From contig NZ_BONX01000046.1 in NCBI RefSeq assembly GCF_016862935.1, positions 1 to 64,000 on the forward strand: DNA of 64,000 nt, written 5' to 3'. How positions within the stretch are numbered: the stretch's first letter is position 1; the number at the start of each line of letters is the position of its first letter. Below, one piece after another: positions 52,935-62,902 of this stretch. Source of the stretch: Plantactinospora mayteni. Its GTDB lineage: Bacteria; Actinomycetota; Actinomycetes; Mycobacteriales; Micromonosporaceae. Below the pieces are notes generated by a model, which made no database searches, was not told the origin of the DNA, and saw nothing but the letters and a program-made list of their open reading frames with translations. A program made the position numbers and the translations under genes.

Positions 52935-54124
52935 TTGTCCCCCTCCCACATCGGGTTCTCCCATACGACCGTGCCGCCCATGCCGATGCCGATGCACATC
53001 GCGGTGAGGCCGTACCGCACCTCGGGGTGCTCGGCGAACTGCCGGGCGAGCTGGGTCATCAGCCGTACCCCGGAGGAGGCGAGCGGGTGGCCGATGGCGA
53101 TCGCCCCGCCCCACTGGTTGACCCGGGGGTCGTCGTCGGCGATGCCGAAGTGGTCGAGGAAGGCCAGTACCTGCACCGCGAACGCCTCGTTCAGCTCGAA
53201 GAGGCCGATGTCGTCGATGGAGAGTCCGGCGATCCGCAGCGCCTTCTCGGTGGACGGGATCGGGCCGTAGCCCATCACCTCCGGCTCCACCCCGACGAAG
53301 CCGTACGACACCAGCCGCATCGCCACCGGCAGCCCGAGTTCCCGGGCGACGTCCTCGGCGGCGAGCAGGCTGGCGGTGGCCCCGTCGTTGAGCCCGGCCG
53401 AGTTGCCGGCGGTGACCCTGCCGTGCGGGCGGAACGGCGTCTTCAGGGTGGCGAGCTTCTCCAGTGACGTCTCCCGGGGCGCCTCGTCGACGGTGGCGAG
53501 TTCCCAGCCGGTCTCCGGGTCGCGGGTCGCCACCGGCACCAGGTCGGGCTGGAGCTTGCCGTTGGCGTACGCCTTGGCGGTCTTGACCTGCGAGGCGAGC
53601 GCGTACGCGTCGGCGCGCTCCTTGGTGACGTGCGGGAGCCGGTCGTGCAGGTTCTCCGCGGTGGAGCCCATCACCAGGGCGGACGGGTCGACCAGCTTCT
53701 CGGCCAGGATCCGCGGGTTGGGGTCCACGCCCTCGCCCATCGGGTGCCGGCCCATGTGCTCGACGCCGCCGGCGATCGCCAGGTCGTAGGCGCCGATCGC
53801 GATCCCGCCGGCCACCGTGGTGACCGCGGTCATCGCCCCGGCGCACATCCGGTCGATGGCGTAGCCGGGCACCGTCCTGGGCAGCCCGGCGAGCAGCGCG
53901 GCGGTACGGCCGATGGTGAGGCCCTGGTCGCCGATCTGGGTGGTGGCGGCGATGGCCACCTCGTCGACCCGCTCCGGCGGCAGTTGCGGGTTGCGCCGCA
54001 GCAGTTCGCGGATGCAGCGGATCACCAGGTCGTCGGCGCGGGTGTGGGCGTACATCCCACCCGCTTTGCCGAACGGGGTGCGGACGCCGTCGACGAAGAC
54101 GACGTCCCGGACTTCACGGGGCAC
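52931..54124 (-). CDS. fadA: Acetyl-CoA C-acyltransferase (3-ketoacyl-CoA thiolase)
   Basis: 397 aa. Releases acetyl-CoA from 3-ketoacyl-CoA, last step of each beta-oxidation cycle. The nucleophilic Cys is in DRMCAGAMTAV (about residue 93), the catalytic His in AIAIGHPLASSG, and the second Cys in TAMCIGIGMGG. GTG 54124 has AAGGAGG 5-6 nt upstream. First gene of the fadA-fadB operon; an imperfect palindrome at 54172-54185 upstream may be a repressor site. Confidence 0.95.
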   Translation of the reverse strand: MPREVRDVVFVDGVRTPFGKAGGMYAHTRADDLVIRCIRELLRRNPQLPPERVDEVAIAATTQIGDQGLTIGRTAALLAGLPRTVPGYAIDRMCAGAMTAVTTVAGGIAIGAYDLAIAGGVEHMGRHPMGEGVDPNPRILAEKLVDPSALVMGSTAENLHDRLPHVTKERADAYALASQVKTAKAYANGKLQPDLVPVATRDPETGWELATVDEAPRETSLEKLATLKTPFRPHGRVTAGNSAGLNDGATASLLAAEDVARELGLPVAMRLVSYGFVGVEPEVMGYGPIPSTEKALRIAGLSIDDIGLFELNEAFAVQVLAFLDHFGIADDDPRVNQWGGAIAIGHPLASSGVRLMTQLARQFAEHPEVRYGLTAMCIGIGMGGTVVWENPMWEGDK

Positions 54125-54171
54125 TGGAGCCTCCTTGCCGCAGGGGCCTGGATGGGCGGGTACCTCGGATG

Positions 54172-54185
54172 CTACTAGCCAGTAA
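54172..54185. promoter_or_regulatory. Candidate operator upstream of fadAB
   Basis: CTACTAGCCAGTAA is an imperfect palindrome (CTACT/AGTAA arms, one mismatch) about 50 bp before the fadA start. Its size and position suit a TetR-family fatty-acid repressor; no such gene lies in the window. Confidence 0.35.
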
Positions 54186-54346
54186 CTAACGCCGTTTGCG
54201 CCCCCCGTGTGGCTCGGACCACATATCGTCCGGCTGGGTGCTCAGTAATCCCGCTATTGCCGTCTAAACACCGAGCAATAACGAAAAAGCTTCCTAATCA
54301 GCCTCCGAATCAGCCACGCTACTCGAATCCAGCCAGGAGAGTCCGG

Positions 54347-55372
54347 GTGAAGGTGCTGGTCGCCGGCGGTGCCGGCTTCATCGGCAGCACCATCGCGTCG
54401 GCCTGCCTGGACGAGGGCATCGAGCCGGTGATCCTGGACAGCCTCTGCACCGGCCGGGTCGAGTTCACCCGGGGGCGGATCTTCTACCAGGGCGACATCT
54501 CCGACGGTGCGCTGCTGGACCGGATCTTCGCCGAGCACCCGGAGATCGTCGCGGTGGTGCACGCGGCGGCACTGATCGTGGTGCCGGAGTCGGTGAGCGA
54601 GCCGCTGCGCTACTACCGGGAGAACGTCGCCAAGTCGCTCGACTTCCTCGAACACGTGATCCGCAACGGGGTCACCCGCTATGTCTTCAGCTCCTCGGCG
54701 GCGATCTACCGTACCGGTGCCGACCTCTCGGTGGACGAGAGTTCACCGCTGGAGCCGGCCAGCCCGTACGCCCGGACCAAGGCGATGATGGAGGCGGTGC
54801 TGGCGGACACCGCCGAGGCGACCCCGCTGCGGGCGCTCTCGCTGCGCTACTTCAACCCGATCGGTGCCGATCCGCTGCTGCGTACCGGTCTCCAGGTGCC
54901 CCGGCCGACGCACGCGCTGGGCAAACTGATCGACGCCTGGAGCGACGGCGGGGAGTTCCTGATCACCGGCACCGACTGGCCCACCCGGGACGGCTCGGGA
55001 CTCCGGGACTACATCCACGTCTGGGACCTGGCCCGGGCACACGTCTGTGCGCTGCGCCGGTTCGACGGGATCCTGCCGCCCGGCGGTGACCGGTCGGTGG
55101 AGGCGGTCAACCTCGGCACCGGGGACGGCACCACCGTCCGGGAACTCGTCGCCGCCTTCGCCGAGGCGGTCGGGCCGGTACGTACCCGGGAGGCGCCGCC
55201 CCGCCCCGGCGACGGGGCCGGCTCGTTCACCCGGAGCACCCGGTCCCGGCTGCTGCTCGACTGGAAGCCGGAGTATTCCGTCGTCGACGGCATCCGGCAC
55301 GCCGTGCAGTGGTGCCGGGTCCGCGACGAGCTGCTCGGCCTCCACCGACCCGCCCTGCACCTGCACCGTTGA
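54347..55372 (+). CDS. galE: NAD-dependent UDP-glucose 4-epimerase-like protein
   Basis: 341 aa. Extended short-chain dehydrogenase: NAD-binding GGAGFIGS at residue 7, and SSSAAIYR with SPYARTK supplying the Ser and Tyr-x-x-x-Lys catalytic set. YFNPIGADP, DGSGLRDYIHVWDLA and VNLGTGDGTTVREL are typical of GalE, which interconverts UDP-glucose and UDP-galactose. Other nucleotide sugars cannot be excluded. GTG 54347 follows AGGAGAG by 5-6 nt. Monocistronic, with a terminator at 55440-55475. Confidence 0.88.
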   Translation: MKVLVAGGAGFIGSTIASACLDEGIEPVILDSLCTGRVEFTRGRIFYQGDISDGALLDRIFAEHPEIVAVVHAAALIVVPESVSEPLRYYRENVAKSLDFLEHVIRNGVTRYVFSSSAAIYRTGADLSVDESSPLEPASPYARTKAMMEAVLADTAEATPLRALSLRYFNPIGADPLLRTGLQVPRPTHALGKLIDAWSDGGEFLITGTDWPTRDGSGLRDYIHVWDLARAHVCALRRFDGILPPGGDRSVEAVNLGTGDGTTVRELVAAFAEAVGPVRTREAPPRPGDGAGSFTRSTRSRLLLDWKPEYSVVDGIRHAVQWCRVRDELLGLHRPALHLHR

Positions 55373-55439
55373 CTGATCTGGACCGTGCACGCGCTGGCCG
55401 CCTGAAGCATCGACGAACTCGCCTGCGAGTGCTGCCATG

Positions 55440-55475
55440 CCGGCCCGCCGGAGAGCTGTGCCGCCGGCGGGCCGG
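55440..55475. terminator. Bidirectional terminator between galE and rnd
   Basis: A perfect 12-bp stem (CCGGCCCGCCGG with CCGGCGGGCCGG) and a 12-nt loop lie between the convergent stops. Confidence 0.85.
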
Positions 55476-55485
55476 TGCGGACGGG

Positions 55486-56808
55486 TCAGGCCGTCGGCTC
55501 GGCCAGCGCCACCGCGAGTTCCTCGGCGATCAGGCCGACCTGCCAGCCCCGGGCGCCGTACCCGCGCAGGGTCTCGGCGACCGTGTCCGGAGTGATCTCC
55601 TCCGGCGGGATCCAGGCCAGCCGGCGTACCGAGTCCGGGGTGATCAGGTTTTCCGGCGGCAGGGTGTGTGTCGCGGCGATCCGGGTCACCACCTCGCGGC
55701 ACCGGGCCAGCCGGGCCGCCGCCACGGGATCCCGCTCGGCCCAGCGGTGTGGCGGGGGCGGCCCGTCGATCGTCGGGCTCACCGGCAGCGCGTCGTCCGG
55801 CAGTTGCCGGGCGTCGGCGAGGGCGTCCAGCCAGGTCCGGACGAGCCGGCGTACCGAGCGGCCACCGAAGCCGGGCAGCATCAGCAGGGTGCGCTCGTCC
55901 TTCGGGTCCATCTCGGCGGCGGCGATGATCGCGGCGTCGGGGAGCACCCGGCCGGGTGCCGAGTCACGGCGGGCGGCGATCTCGTCCCGGGCGTACCAGA
56001 GTGACCGGACCCGGGCCTGCGCCCGGGCGCCGCGTACCCGGTGGATGCCGGAGGTCCGCCGCCACGGGTCCGGCCGCTGCCGGGCCGGTTGGGCACCCCA
56101 GGCCACCAGCGCGGCGAACTCCTCGGCCGCCCACTTCTCCTTGCCCTGGCGCTCCAGTTCGGCCGCGAGGATGTCCCGCAGCTCGGTCAGCATCTCCACG
56201 TCCAGCGCGGCGTAGGTCAGCCAGGACTCCGGCAGCGGCCGGCTGGACCAGTCCGCCGCCGAGTGGTGCTTCTCCAGGGTGAAGCCGAGCAGTTGTTCGG
56301 TCAGCGCGGCCAGGCCGACCCGTTCGAAGCCGGCCAGCCGGGCGGCCAGCTCGGTGTCGAAGAGGCGTCTCGGTCGCAGCCCGAGGTCGGCGAGGCAGGC
56401 GAGGTCCTGGCTGGCGGCGTGCAGCACCCATTCGGCGTCCGCGATCGCCTCGTCGAGGGTGCGGAGGTCGCCGAGCGGTAGCGGGTCGATCAGCACGGTG
56501 CCGGCCCCGGCCCGCCGGAGCTGGACCAGGTAGGCCCGTTGGCTGTAGCGGTAGCCGGAGGCGCGCTCGGCGTCGACGGCGACCGGGCCGGTGCCGGCCC
56601 CGAACCGGGACACCAGGTCGGCCAGGCCGGCGGGTGTCTCGACGGGGGCCGGAGTGCCGTCGCGAGGGGTGAGAAGCGGTACGGGCCCGCCGGGCGTTGG
56701 GTCGGGCCCCACTGTCTCGGGATCCGGCGCGGACACCGGAAGGCTGTGCGGCTCGTCCCCTGCTCGGCGTTGCGCGGCCCGACGGCGCAGGGGTGGTTCG
56801 TCGGTCAC
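55486..56808 (-). CDS. rnd: Ribonuclease D (HRDC-domain 3'-5' exonuclease)
   Basis: 440 aa. DEDD-y exonuclease domain: VAVDAERASGYRYSQ (DxE), LHAASQDLACL and TYAALDVEML (Tyr and last Asp). An HRDC-like helical domain lies at about 230-310. It trims 3' ends of tRNA precursors and other RNA. The first 60 residues are a disordered Pro-rich extension. GTG 56808 lies exactly 6 nt after TAGGGT, with no Shine-Dalgarno site, so it is probably leaderless. Next to DUF3000, as in other actinobacteria. Confidence 0.92.
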   Translation of the reverse strand: MTDEPPLRRRAAQRRAGDEPHSLPVSAPDPETVGPDPTPGGPVPLLTPRDGTPAPVETPAGLADLVSRFGAGTGPVAVDAERASGYRYSQRAYLVQLRRAGAGTVLIDPLPLGDLRTLDEAIADAEWVLHAASQDLACLADLGLRPRRLFDTELAARLAGFERVGLAALTEQLLGFTLEKHHSAADWSSRPLPESWLTYAALDVEMLTELRDILAAELERQGKEKWAAEEFAALVAWGAQPARQRPDPWRRTSGIHRVRGARAQARVRSLWYARDEIAARRDSAPGRVLPDAAIIAAAEMDPKDERTLLMLPGFGGRSVRRLVRTWLDALADARQLPDDALPVSPTIDGPPPPHRWAERDPVAAARLARCREVVTRIAATHTLPPENLITPDSVRRLAWIPPEEITPDTVAETLRGYGARGWQVGLIAEELAVALAEPTA

Positions 56809-56933
56809 CTGGCAACCCTAGTCTTCGCCGAGATTCGGGTCGCGCAGCCGGTCCGGCGAGTCGGGTCCGGTGGGGCGGCTGAGGTCCGCCGAAGCGGTTG
56901 GGGCGTACGAGGTTCGGCGGAAGTTGCGGCTGG

Positions 56934-57506
56934 TCAGGCGGCGCCGGCCGGCCGGGAGTGCGGCAGTGCGGTGACACCGGGCGGCGGCAGCCCGGCGGTG
57001 GAGGCGAGCAGCGTGCACCAGGCCAGCAGATGCGCCCGCAGGTCGTCGCCGACCGGGGTCCAGGAGGCGCGGATCTCGATGTCACCGGCAGCCGGCGGGC
57101 CGGCCAGCTCGCCGAACCGGGTCGACATGGTCTGGGTCACCGTGCCGCCGAGCGCCCGGTAGGTGGCGTCCCGCACCTGGAGCGCGTCGGTCAGCCAGGT
57201 CCAGCCGACGCCGGGGAGCAGCGGATCGGCGGCGAGGTCGATCTCCAGCTCGGCGGTGACGTAGGTGACCAGGCGCAGCGTCCCCTCCCAGCCCTCGTGT
57301 CCGGCCGGGTCGTGCAGCAGGATGAGCCGGCCGGTGGCCACCTCCTCGTCGTCACGGCGCACGGTGGCGGCCAGCGCGAAGGCGTACGGGGCGAGCCGCT
57401 GGGGGGCGCCCACCTCCTCCAGTACGATCTCCGCGCGCGGCGCCGCCGACCGTAACCCGGCCACCGCGCGGGCGAAGGTCTCGGGCTGGACGATCGGGGA
57501 GGCCAT
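56934..57506 (-). CDS. DUF3000 protein
   Basis: 190 aa, soluble. The family core includes FALAATVRRDDEEVATGRLI, EGWEGTLRLVTYVTAELE, GVGWTWLTDAL and RASWTPVGDDLRAHLLAW. Function unknown; conserved beside rnd and hemE across actinobacteria. ATG 57506 stands exactly 6 nt after TAGGCT and lacks a ribosome-binding site, so translation is probably leaderless. Confidence 0.87.
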   Translation of the reverse strand: MASPIVQPETFARAVAGLRSAAPRAEIVLEEVGAPQRLAPYAFALAATVRRDDEEVATGRLILLHDPAGHEGWEGTLRLVTYVTAELEIDLAADPLLPGVGWTWLTDALQVRDATYRALGGTVTQTMSTRFGELAGPPAAGDIEIRASWTPVGDDLRAHLLAWCTLLASTAGLPPPGVTALPHSRPAGAA

Positions 57507-57688
57507 ATCCGCAGCCTAAGCCGATCGTCGGCGCCGTGGTGGGGCGCCGCGCCGGTCAGCCCGCCCGGTCGGCCCGGTAGACCCGCACTGCGGTCGGCCC
57601 GACAGACCCGCGCAGCGGTACGTCTGGCACGCCACAAAACCCGGCGGTGCGCGTCGCCGGGATCGGGGCGCGTGGCACGATTGCGCCG

Positions 57689-58771
57689 ATGAGCACCACG
57701 ACTGCGGGCAACGCGGCCCGAGACGACCAACCGGCCCTGGGTGGCCCGGCCGATTCGCCGTTCGTGCGGGCCTGCCGGCGGGAGCCGGTGCCACACACCC
57801 CGGTCTGGTTCATGCGGCAGGCCGGGCGTTCGCTGCCGGAATACCGCGAGGTGCGGGCCGGGATCCCGATGCTGGAGTCGTGCCGCCGGCCGGAGCTGGT
57901 CACCGAGATAACCCTCCAGCCGGTACGCCGGCACGGCGTGGACGCGGCGATCCTGTTCAGCGACATCGTCGTACCGGTGGCGGCGGCCGGGGTGGACCTG
58001 GACATCGTGCCCGGCACCGGGCCGGTGGTGGCCGAACCGGTACGCACCCTCGCCGACGTCGACCGAATCCGCACCATCGACCCCTCCGATGTGTCCTTTG
58101 TGGACGAGGCGGTACGGCTGCTCGTCGCCGAACTCGGCGAGACCCCGCTGATCGGCTTCGCCGGTGCGCCCTTCACCCTGGCCAGCTATCTGGTCGAGGG
58201 CGGGCCGTCCCGCAACCACGTACGCACCAAGGCGCTGATGCACGGCGCCCCGGACGTCTGGCACGCGCTGCTGGCCCGGCTGGCCGAGATCACCCTCGCC
58301 TTCCTGCGGGTGCAGGTCGGCGCTGGCGTCTCGGCGGTGCAGCTCTTCGACTCCTGGGCCGGGGCGCTCTCCGCGGCCGACTACCGGCGGTTCGTGCTGC
58401 CGCACTCGACGACGGTGCTGCGCGGGCTCGCCGACGCGGGAGTGCCGCGGATCCACTTCGGGGTCGGCACCGCCGAGCTGCTCGGCGCGATGGGCGAGGC
58501 CGGCGCGGACGTGGTCGGGGTGGACTGGCGTACCCCGCTGGACGCGGCGACGGTGCGGATCGGGCCGGACCTGGCGGTGCAGGGCAACCTGGACCCGGCG
58601 GTGCTCTTCGCGCCCTGGCCGGTGGTCGAGGCCGAGGTGCGCCGGGTCCTCGGCGAGGGCGCCGCCGCTCCCGGGTACGTCTTCAACCTGGGGCACGGCG
58701 TGCTGCCGGAGACCGATCCGGACGTGCTGACCCGGGTCGTCGCACTGGTCCACGAGGCGTCCGCGAGCTGA
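57689..58771 (+). CDS. hemE: Uroporphyrinogen decarboxylase
   Basis: 360 aa. Converts uroporphyrinogen III to coproporphyrinogen III. The signature [16 protein letters not shown], catalytic Asp region [31 protein letters not shown] and [14 protein letters not shown] are all present. The first 18 residues are non-conserved. ATG 57689 is chosen because the family start is near here and a CACGAT box, close to a -10, lies 7 nt upstream. Divergent from DUF3000; it heads the hemE-hemG-hemQ run, 19 bp before hemG. Confidence 0.94.
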   Translation: MSTTTAGNAARDDQPALGGPADSPFVRACRREPVPHTPVWFMRQAGRSLPEYREVRAGIPMLESCRRPELVTEITLQPVRRHGVDAAILFSDIVVPVAAAGVDLDIVPGTGPVVAEPVRTLADVDRIRTIDPSDVSFVDEAVRLLVAELGETPLIGFAGAPFTLASYLVEGGPSRNHVRTKALMHGAPDVWHALLARLAEITLAFLRVQVGAGVSAVQLFDSWAGALSAADYRRFVLPHSTTVLRGLADAGVPRIHFGVGTAELLGAMGEAGADVVGVDWRTPLDAATVRIGPDLAVQGNLDPAVLFAPWPVVEAEVRRVLGEGAAAPGYVFNLGHGVLPETDPDVLTRVVALVHEASAS

Positions 58772-58790
58772 TCGAAAGGCGGGCACGGGG

Positions 58791-60320
58791 GTGAACGACA
58801 CGACACGGTCCGGCGGGCCGCGGATCGCCGTGGTCGGCGGCGGGATCACCGGGCTGGCCGCCGCGCTCCGGCTGCGGGACCGGCTCCCCGCCGGCACCGA
58901 GATCACCGTGTACGAGCAGTCCGGCGCGCTCGGCGGCAAGCTGCGTACCGGGTCGCTGGCCGGTACGACGGTCGAGTTCGGCGCCGAGGCGTTCCTGACC
59001 CGTGACCCGGCCGGCGGGGACTCGGCGGCGGTCGCCCTGGCCCGCCGGGTGGGGCTGGCCGACGCGCTGGTGCACCCGGCGATCGGCCGGGCCGCACTGG
59101 CGATCGGCGGCGAGCTGCGGCCGATGCCCCCGGGCACCCTGGTCGGGGTACCCGGTGACCTGGCCGCGGTGGCTGCGGTGGCCCGGCCGGCGGCGGAGCG
59201 GGACACCGACGAGGGCCGCCCGCTGGTCGGCCCGGACGAGGACCCGACGGTCGGCGAGCTGGTCCGGCGGCGGCTCGGCGACGAGGTGCTGAACCGGCTC
59301 GTCGACCCGATGCTCGGCGGGGTCTACGCCGGCCGCGCCGACGAGCTGTCGCTGACCGCCACGATGCCGGGACTGGCCCGGGCGGCGCGCACCGAGCCGA
59401 CCCTGACCGGGGCGGTCCGGGCGGCACTGGCCGCCGCGCCCCGGCCGGCCGGCACTCCGGTCTTCGCCACCGTCGACGGCGGGGTGAGCCGGCTGGTGAC
59501 CGCCGCCGCCGAGGCGGCCCGGGCCGAGATCAGGCTGAACGCGGCGGTCCGGGAACTGCTGCCGGTACCCGGTGGCTGGCGGCTGGTGATCGGCCCGACC
59601 CGCGACCCGGAACTGGTCGAGGTCGACGCGGTGGTGCTGGCCCTGCCGGCCCGGCCCGCCGCCCGGCTGCTCGGCGGGGTCGACGTGGCGGTCGGCGCAC
59701 TGGTCGGCCGGCTCGACTACGCCAGCGTGGCGCTGGTCAGCCTGGCCCTGCCCGGCCCGCCCGCCGGGGCGGCGGCGAGTGACGGCGGTGTGCTGCCGGC
59801 GAGCGGCGGCGCTGCGGTGCTGACAGTCGGTGGCGGTGTGCTGCCGGCGGTCGGTGGCGGTGTGCTGCCGGCCGACCTGTCCGGGTTCCTGGTACCGGCG
59901 ACCGAGGGGACCCTGGTCAAGGCGGCCACCTTCTTCACCAGCAAGTGGGCGCACCTGCGCCGGCCGGACGGCACCCTGATGCTGCGTGCCTCGGTCGGCC
60001 GGCACGGCGAGGAGCACCTGCTGCAACGCGCCGACGACGAGCTGGTCTCGGCGGTGCACCGGGAGCTGTCCGGGCTGCTCGGTGCGGAGCTGCCGGAGCC
60101 GGTCGACAGCCACCTGCAACGGTGGGGCGGCGCGCTGCCCCAGTACGCCCCCGGCCACCTGGACCGGGTGGCCGCGGCCCGGGCGGCGCTGCGGACCGCA
60201 CACCCGACCCTGGTGCTGGCCGGCGCCGGTTACGACGGGGTGGGGATTCCGGTCTGCGTACGCTCCGGCGAGACCGCGGCCGAGGAGATCATCAAGGTGC
60301 TGGGAGTATCGAGGACATGA
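58791..60320 (+). CDS. hemG: Protoporphyrinogen/coproporphyrinogen III oxidase (HemY/CgoX type)
   Basis: 509 aa. FAD enzyme: the dinucleotide motif [15 protein letters not shown] near the N-terminus and the C-terminal [18 protein letters not shown]. Since hemQ follows directly, the substrate is most likely coproporphyrinogen III, as in the coproporphyrin-dependent pathway of actinobacteria. An insert of about 40 residues near 325-365 is made of VGGGVLPA-type repeats encoded by a roughly 30-bp DNA repeat; it is probably a surface loop. GTG start. The stop overlaps the hemQ ATG. Confidence 0.93.
   Translation: MNDTTRSGGPRIAVVGGGITGLAAALRLRDRLPAGTEITVYEQSGALGGKLRTGSLAGTTVEFGAEAFLTRDPAGGDSAAVALARRVGLADALVHPAIGRAALAIGGELRPMPPGTLVGVPGDLAAVAAVARPAAERDTDEGRPLVGPDEDPTVGELVRRRLGDEVLNRLVDPMLGGVYAGRADELSLTATMPGLARAARTEPTLTGAVRAALAAAPRPAGTPVFATVDGGVSRLVTAAAEAARAEIRLNAAVRELLPVPGGWRLVIGPTRDPELVEVDAVVLALPARPAARLLGGVDVAVGALVGRLDYASVALVSLALPGPPAGAAASDGGVLPASGGAAVLTVGGGVLPAVGGGVLPADLSGFLVPATEGTLVKAATFFTSKWAHLRRPDGTLMLRASVGRHGEEHLLQRADDELVSAVHRELSGLLGAELPEPVDSHLQRWGGALPQYAPGHLDRVAAARAALRTAHPTLVLAGAGYDGVGIPVCVRSGETAAEEIIKVLGVSRT
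59781..59876 (+). repeat. In-frame repeat within hemG
   Basis: GGCGGTGTGCTGCCGGC recurs at about 59783, 59832 and 59856 and encodes GGVLPA repeats that interrupt the oxidase fold. The length is a multiple of three, so the frame is kept. Confidence 0.65.
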
Positions 60321-61069
60321 CTGCGGAACAGACCGGTGGCGCGGAGCAGGGCAACCTGGAGCAGAGCAGCGTGGAGCAGAGCAACGCGGCGCGGCTGCGC
60401 GAGTTGAACGAGAGCATTCGCTACACCATGTGGTCGGTGTTCCGGGCGACCGGCCCGCTGCCCGAGGCCCGGGACGGCATCGCGGCCGAGGTCGAGTCGC
60501 TCTTCGAGGAGCTGGCCGGCAAGGACGTGGTGGTACGGGGCAGCTACGACGTCTCCGGGCTGCGTGCCGACGCGGACCTGCTGATCTGGTGGCACTCCTC
60601 GTCGAGCGACGCGCTCCAGGACGCGTACGGGCGGCTGCGGCGTACCGCGCTCGGTCGGCAGTTGGCGCCGGTCTGGTCGCAGATGGCGCTGCACCGGCCG
60701 GCGGAGTTCAACAAGAGCCACGTACCCGCGTTCCTGGCCGGCGAGCCGGCCCGGGGGTACGTCTGCGTCTACCCGTTCGTCCGCTCCTACGAGTGGTATC
60801 TGCTGCCCGACGCCGAGCGCCGGGAGATGCTGGCCGAGCACGGCAGGATGGCGCGCGGCTATCCGGACGTCCGGGCCAACACGGTCGCCTCGTTCGCGCT
60901 CGGCGACTACGAGTGGCTGCTCGCCTTCGAGGCCGACGAGCTGCACCGGATCGTCGACCTGATGCGCGACCTGCGCGCCTCCCGGGCCCGCCGGCACGTC
61001 CGCGAGGAGGTGCCGTTCTACACCGGCCGGCGCCGGAGCATCGGCGAACTGGTCAACGCGCTGCCGTGA
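60317..61069 (+). CDS. hemQ: Hydrogen peroxide-dependent heme synthase (coproheme decarboxylase)
   Basis: 250 aa. Chlorite-dismutase-fold enzyme that decarboxylates coproheme to heme b using peroxide. The catalytic Tyr is expected in [12 protein letters not shown], and [20 protein letters not shown] with [13 protein letters not shown] are the family's conserved blocks. The first 25 residues are a Gln/Glu-rich leader. ATG overlaps the hemG stop (ATGA). It completes the three last porphyrin steps in one transcript apart from ferrochelatase, which is not in this window. Confidence 0.95.
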   Translation: MTAEQTGGAEQGNLEQSSVEQSNAARLRELNESIRYTMWSVFRATGPLPEARDGIAAEVESLFEELAGKDVVVRGSYDVSGLRADADLLIWWHSSSSDALQDAYGRLRRTALGRQLAPVWSQMALHRPAEFNKSHVPAFLAGEPARGYVCVYPFVRSYEWYLLPDAERREMLAEHGRMARGYPDVRANTVASFALGDYEWLLAFEADELHRIVDLMRDLRASRARRHVREEVPFYTGRRRSIGELVNALP

Positions 61070-61147
61070 CGCGAGCGCGCCGCACTGCCATCGGTGGTGC
61101 CGCGTCAGATCCGGACACGGCCGCAGCCGGGCAGCACCTGGCCGGAG

Positions 61148-61188
61148 AGGAGTAGGGGCAACCGCGTCGCGCCGCTGCCCCTACTCCT
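61148..61188. terminator. Bidirectional terminator after hemQ
   Basis: A perfect 13-bp stem (AGGAGTAGGGGCA with its complement) and a 15-nt loop lie between convergent hemQ and the surface-protein gene. Confidence 0.9.
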
Positions 61189-61204
61189 TCCGTCGATAGG
61201 AGCG

Positions 61205-62728
61205 TCAGTCGACGACCGTGACGATCCGGCGGCGCCGGGCCACGACGACGCCGAGTACGCCGGCGGCGAGCAGCAGCACGCCGCCGAGCGCGACCAGCCC
61301 GGCCCGGGCACCGGTCACCGGCAGGCCACCGCCGGCGCCACCGGTCTCCAGCGTGATCGGAGCGGTGTTGTTGCCGGTGTTCTTGTCCTGTACGCCGCCG
61401 TCGACGACGATCGAGCCGGCCGCCCCGGGCTCGCCGGCAACCTTGACCGTGAAGTCGAAGAGCCAGGTCCTACCCGACTGGAGCTGCTCCGACGGCCAGC
61501 AGTGGTACGACAAGCCGTCCACCACTCCCCGCCGATCCGCACCGTCCGGGTTGTCGGTGTTCGGCTCGCACTGCTCGTCGACCTTGAGCACCGACAGGCC
61601 GGCCGGCAGGACCACATCGGCCGACGACGACCACTCCTCGTTCGGGGTGAGCGTGTTCGCCGGGCCGTCGTTGCGGATGCCGACCCGGATCGACCTGGTC
61701 TCGTCGACCGCGCCGTTGACGGTCGCCCCGATCGCGACACTGTCCGCCTCGTGCAGCGGCACCTTCACGGAGAACTCGGTCACGTTGTCGTCGTAGTTCA
61801 GGTCCTCAGCCGGGGCCCGCAACGCCTTGCTGGTCGGGACCAGCCGGAGCCGCTTGCCGCTCGACTTGTTGCCTGCCTGGCTGAGCCGCTGCTCGGCCTC
61901 GTCGTCGGTCAGCGGCAACACCGAGGCCCAGACCCCGTAGGTGTCCGGACCGGCCGCCTTGTCGGCCACCTTGAGTCGCAGCGGCGTCGCGGGATCGATC
62001 TCGAAGGTCTCGTCCGGGCCGACCGCTCCGTCCACAATGCAGGTCAGCGCGAGGTCGTCCCGGCTGTACAGGCAGTTCTCGTACGGGTTGGGCAGTTCCA
62101 GGTAGTGGGTGGTGCTGATCACCACGGCGACCGCGTCGGCGGCGACGGTGCCGTCGTTGCGGGCCGAGATTGGCACGTTGGTCGAGGCGCCGGCCTTCAG
62201 TTCGACGTCGGCGATCCGGCCGATCACCAGGTCGATGCCGGGGCCGCTGACGTGGACGATGCCCTCCGTGCTGGCCTCGCCCATGGTGTTCTCCGCGCGG
62301 GAGGTAGCGGTGATGGTGCCGCCCCACGGGGTCTCGGCGAGGTTTCCGGGTGCGACGCCGATGGTGTAGGTGTGCGTCGTCTCGGCCGCGAGTTCCGCGA
62401 GCGTGCAGGTGGCCACCGCGCCGGAGACGGCGCAGCCCTGGTCCGGACCGGGCAGCGTGGCGGTGATGGCGGCGGGCAGCCCGGAGGCGTCGACCTTCAC
62501 CGAGACGTTGCGGGCGGCGACGCGCGAGTAGTTGTCGATGGTGAGCGTGACCGGCTTGGGCTTGGTCGCGTTCTCGGCGACGTTGACCACGACCGGCAGC
62601 GACGGGTACGCGGCGGCGTACGGTGACTCGGGCTCCTGGGCACCGGCCGGCGTGGCGGCGGCGACCGTGGTCAGTGCGACCACGGTGACGGCCACGCCGA
62701 TCCGGGCCAAGGGCAGGAGGGGGCGCAT
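61205..62728 (-). CDS. LPXTG-anchored surface protein
   Basis: 507 aa. A signal peptide (ARIGVAVTVVALTTVAAATPAGA) leads to an exported region of beta-sandwich repeats with CARDB-like character (VTLTIDNYSRVAARNVSVKV; VPISARNDGTVAADAVAVVI; IRVGIRNDGPANTL). The C-terminus has a sortase sorting signal: LPVTG (about residue 474), a hydrophobic helix, and a basic tail ARRRRIV. It should be covalently attached to peptidoglycan by sortase. Binding partner unknown. ATG 62728 has GGAAGG 5-6 nt upstream. No sortase gene is adjacent. Confidence 0.85.
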   Translation of the reverse strand: MRPLLPLARIGVAVTVVALTTVAAATPAGAQEPESPYAAAYPSLPVVVNVAENATKPKPVTLTIDNYSRVAARNVSVKVDASGLPAAITATLPGPDQGCAVSGAVATCTLAELAAETTHTYTIGVAPGNLAETPWGGTITATSRAENTMGEASTEGIVHVSGPGIDLVIGRIADVELKAGASTNVPISARNDGTVAADAVAVVISTTHYLELPNPYENCLYSRDDLALTCIVDGAVGPDETFEIDPATPLRLKVADKAAGPDTYGVWASVLPLTDDEAEQRLSQAGNKSSGKRLRLVPTSKALRAPAEDLNYDDNVTEFSVKVPLHEADSVAIGATVNGAVDETRSIRVGIRNDGPANTLTPNEEWSSSADVVLPAGLSVLKVDEQCEPNTDNPDGADRRGVVDGLSYHCWPSEQLQSGRTWLFDFTVKVAGEPGAAGSIVVDGGVQDKNTGNNTAPITLETGGAGGGLPVTGARAGLVALGGVLLLAAGVLGVVVARRRRIVTVVD

Positions 62729-62902
62729 GTAGACCTTCCAGAGGGATGCGTGGAAAGGCGCCGGGGCGGATTTCCACGGCGGTGCTCGGGAGGCTAGAGG
62801 TGGCCGGGTCGGGTCAGCAACCCCGGCCGGCACGAACCCCGCAAATGCCCGCGATCGGCGGGCAGTTCCGTCCGAACCGTCGGGCGGGGCTGGCCAGGCA
62901 GA

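Noticed and set aside
50835-53846. A single 1003-residue reading frame that would make FadB look like a fusion
   Set aside because: The first 300 residues are an out-of-frame reading of the fadA gene; the real fadB begins at 52934 with a clean ATGA overlap.
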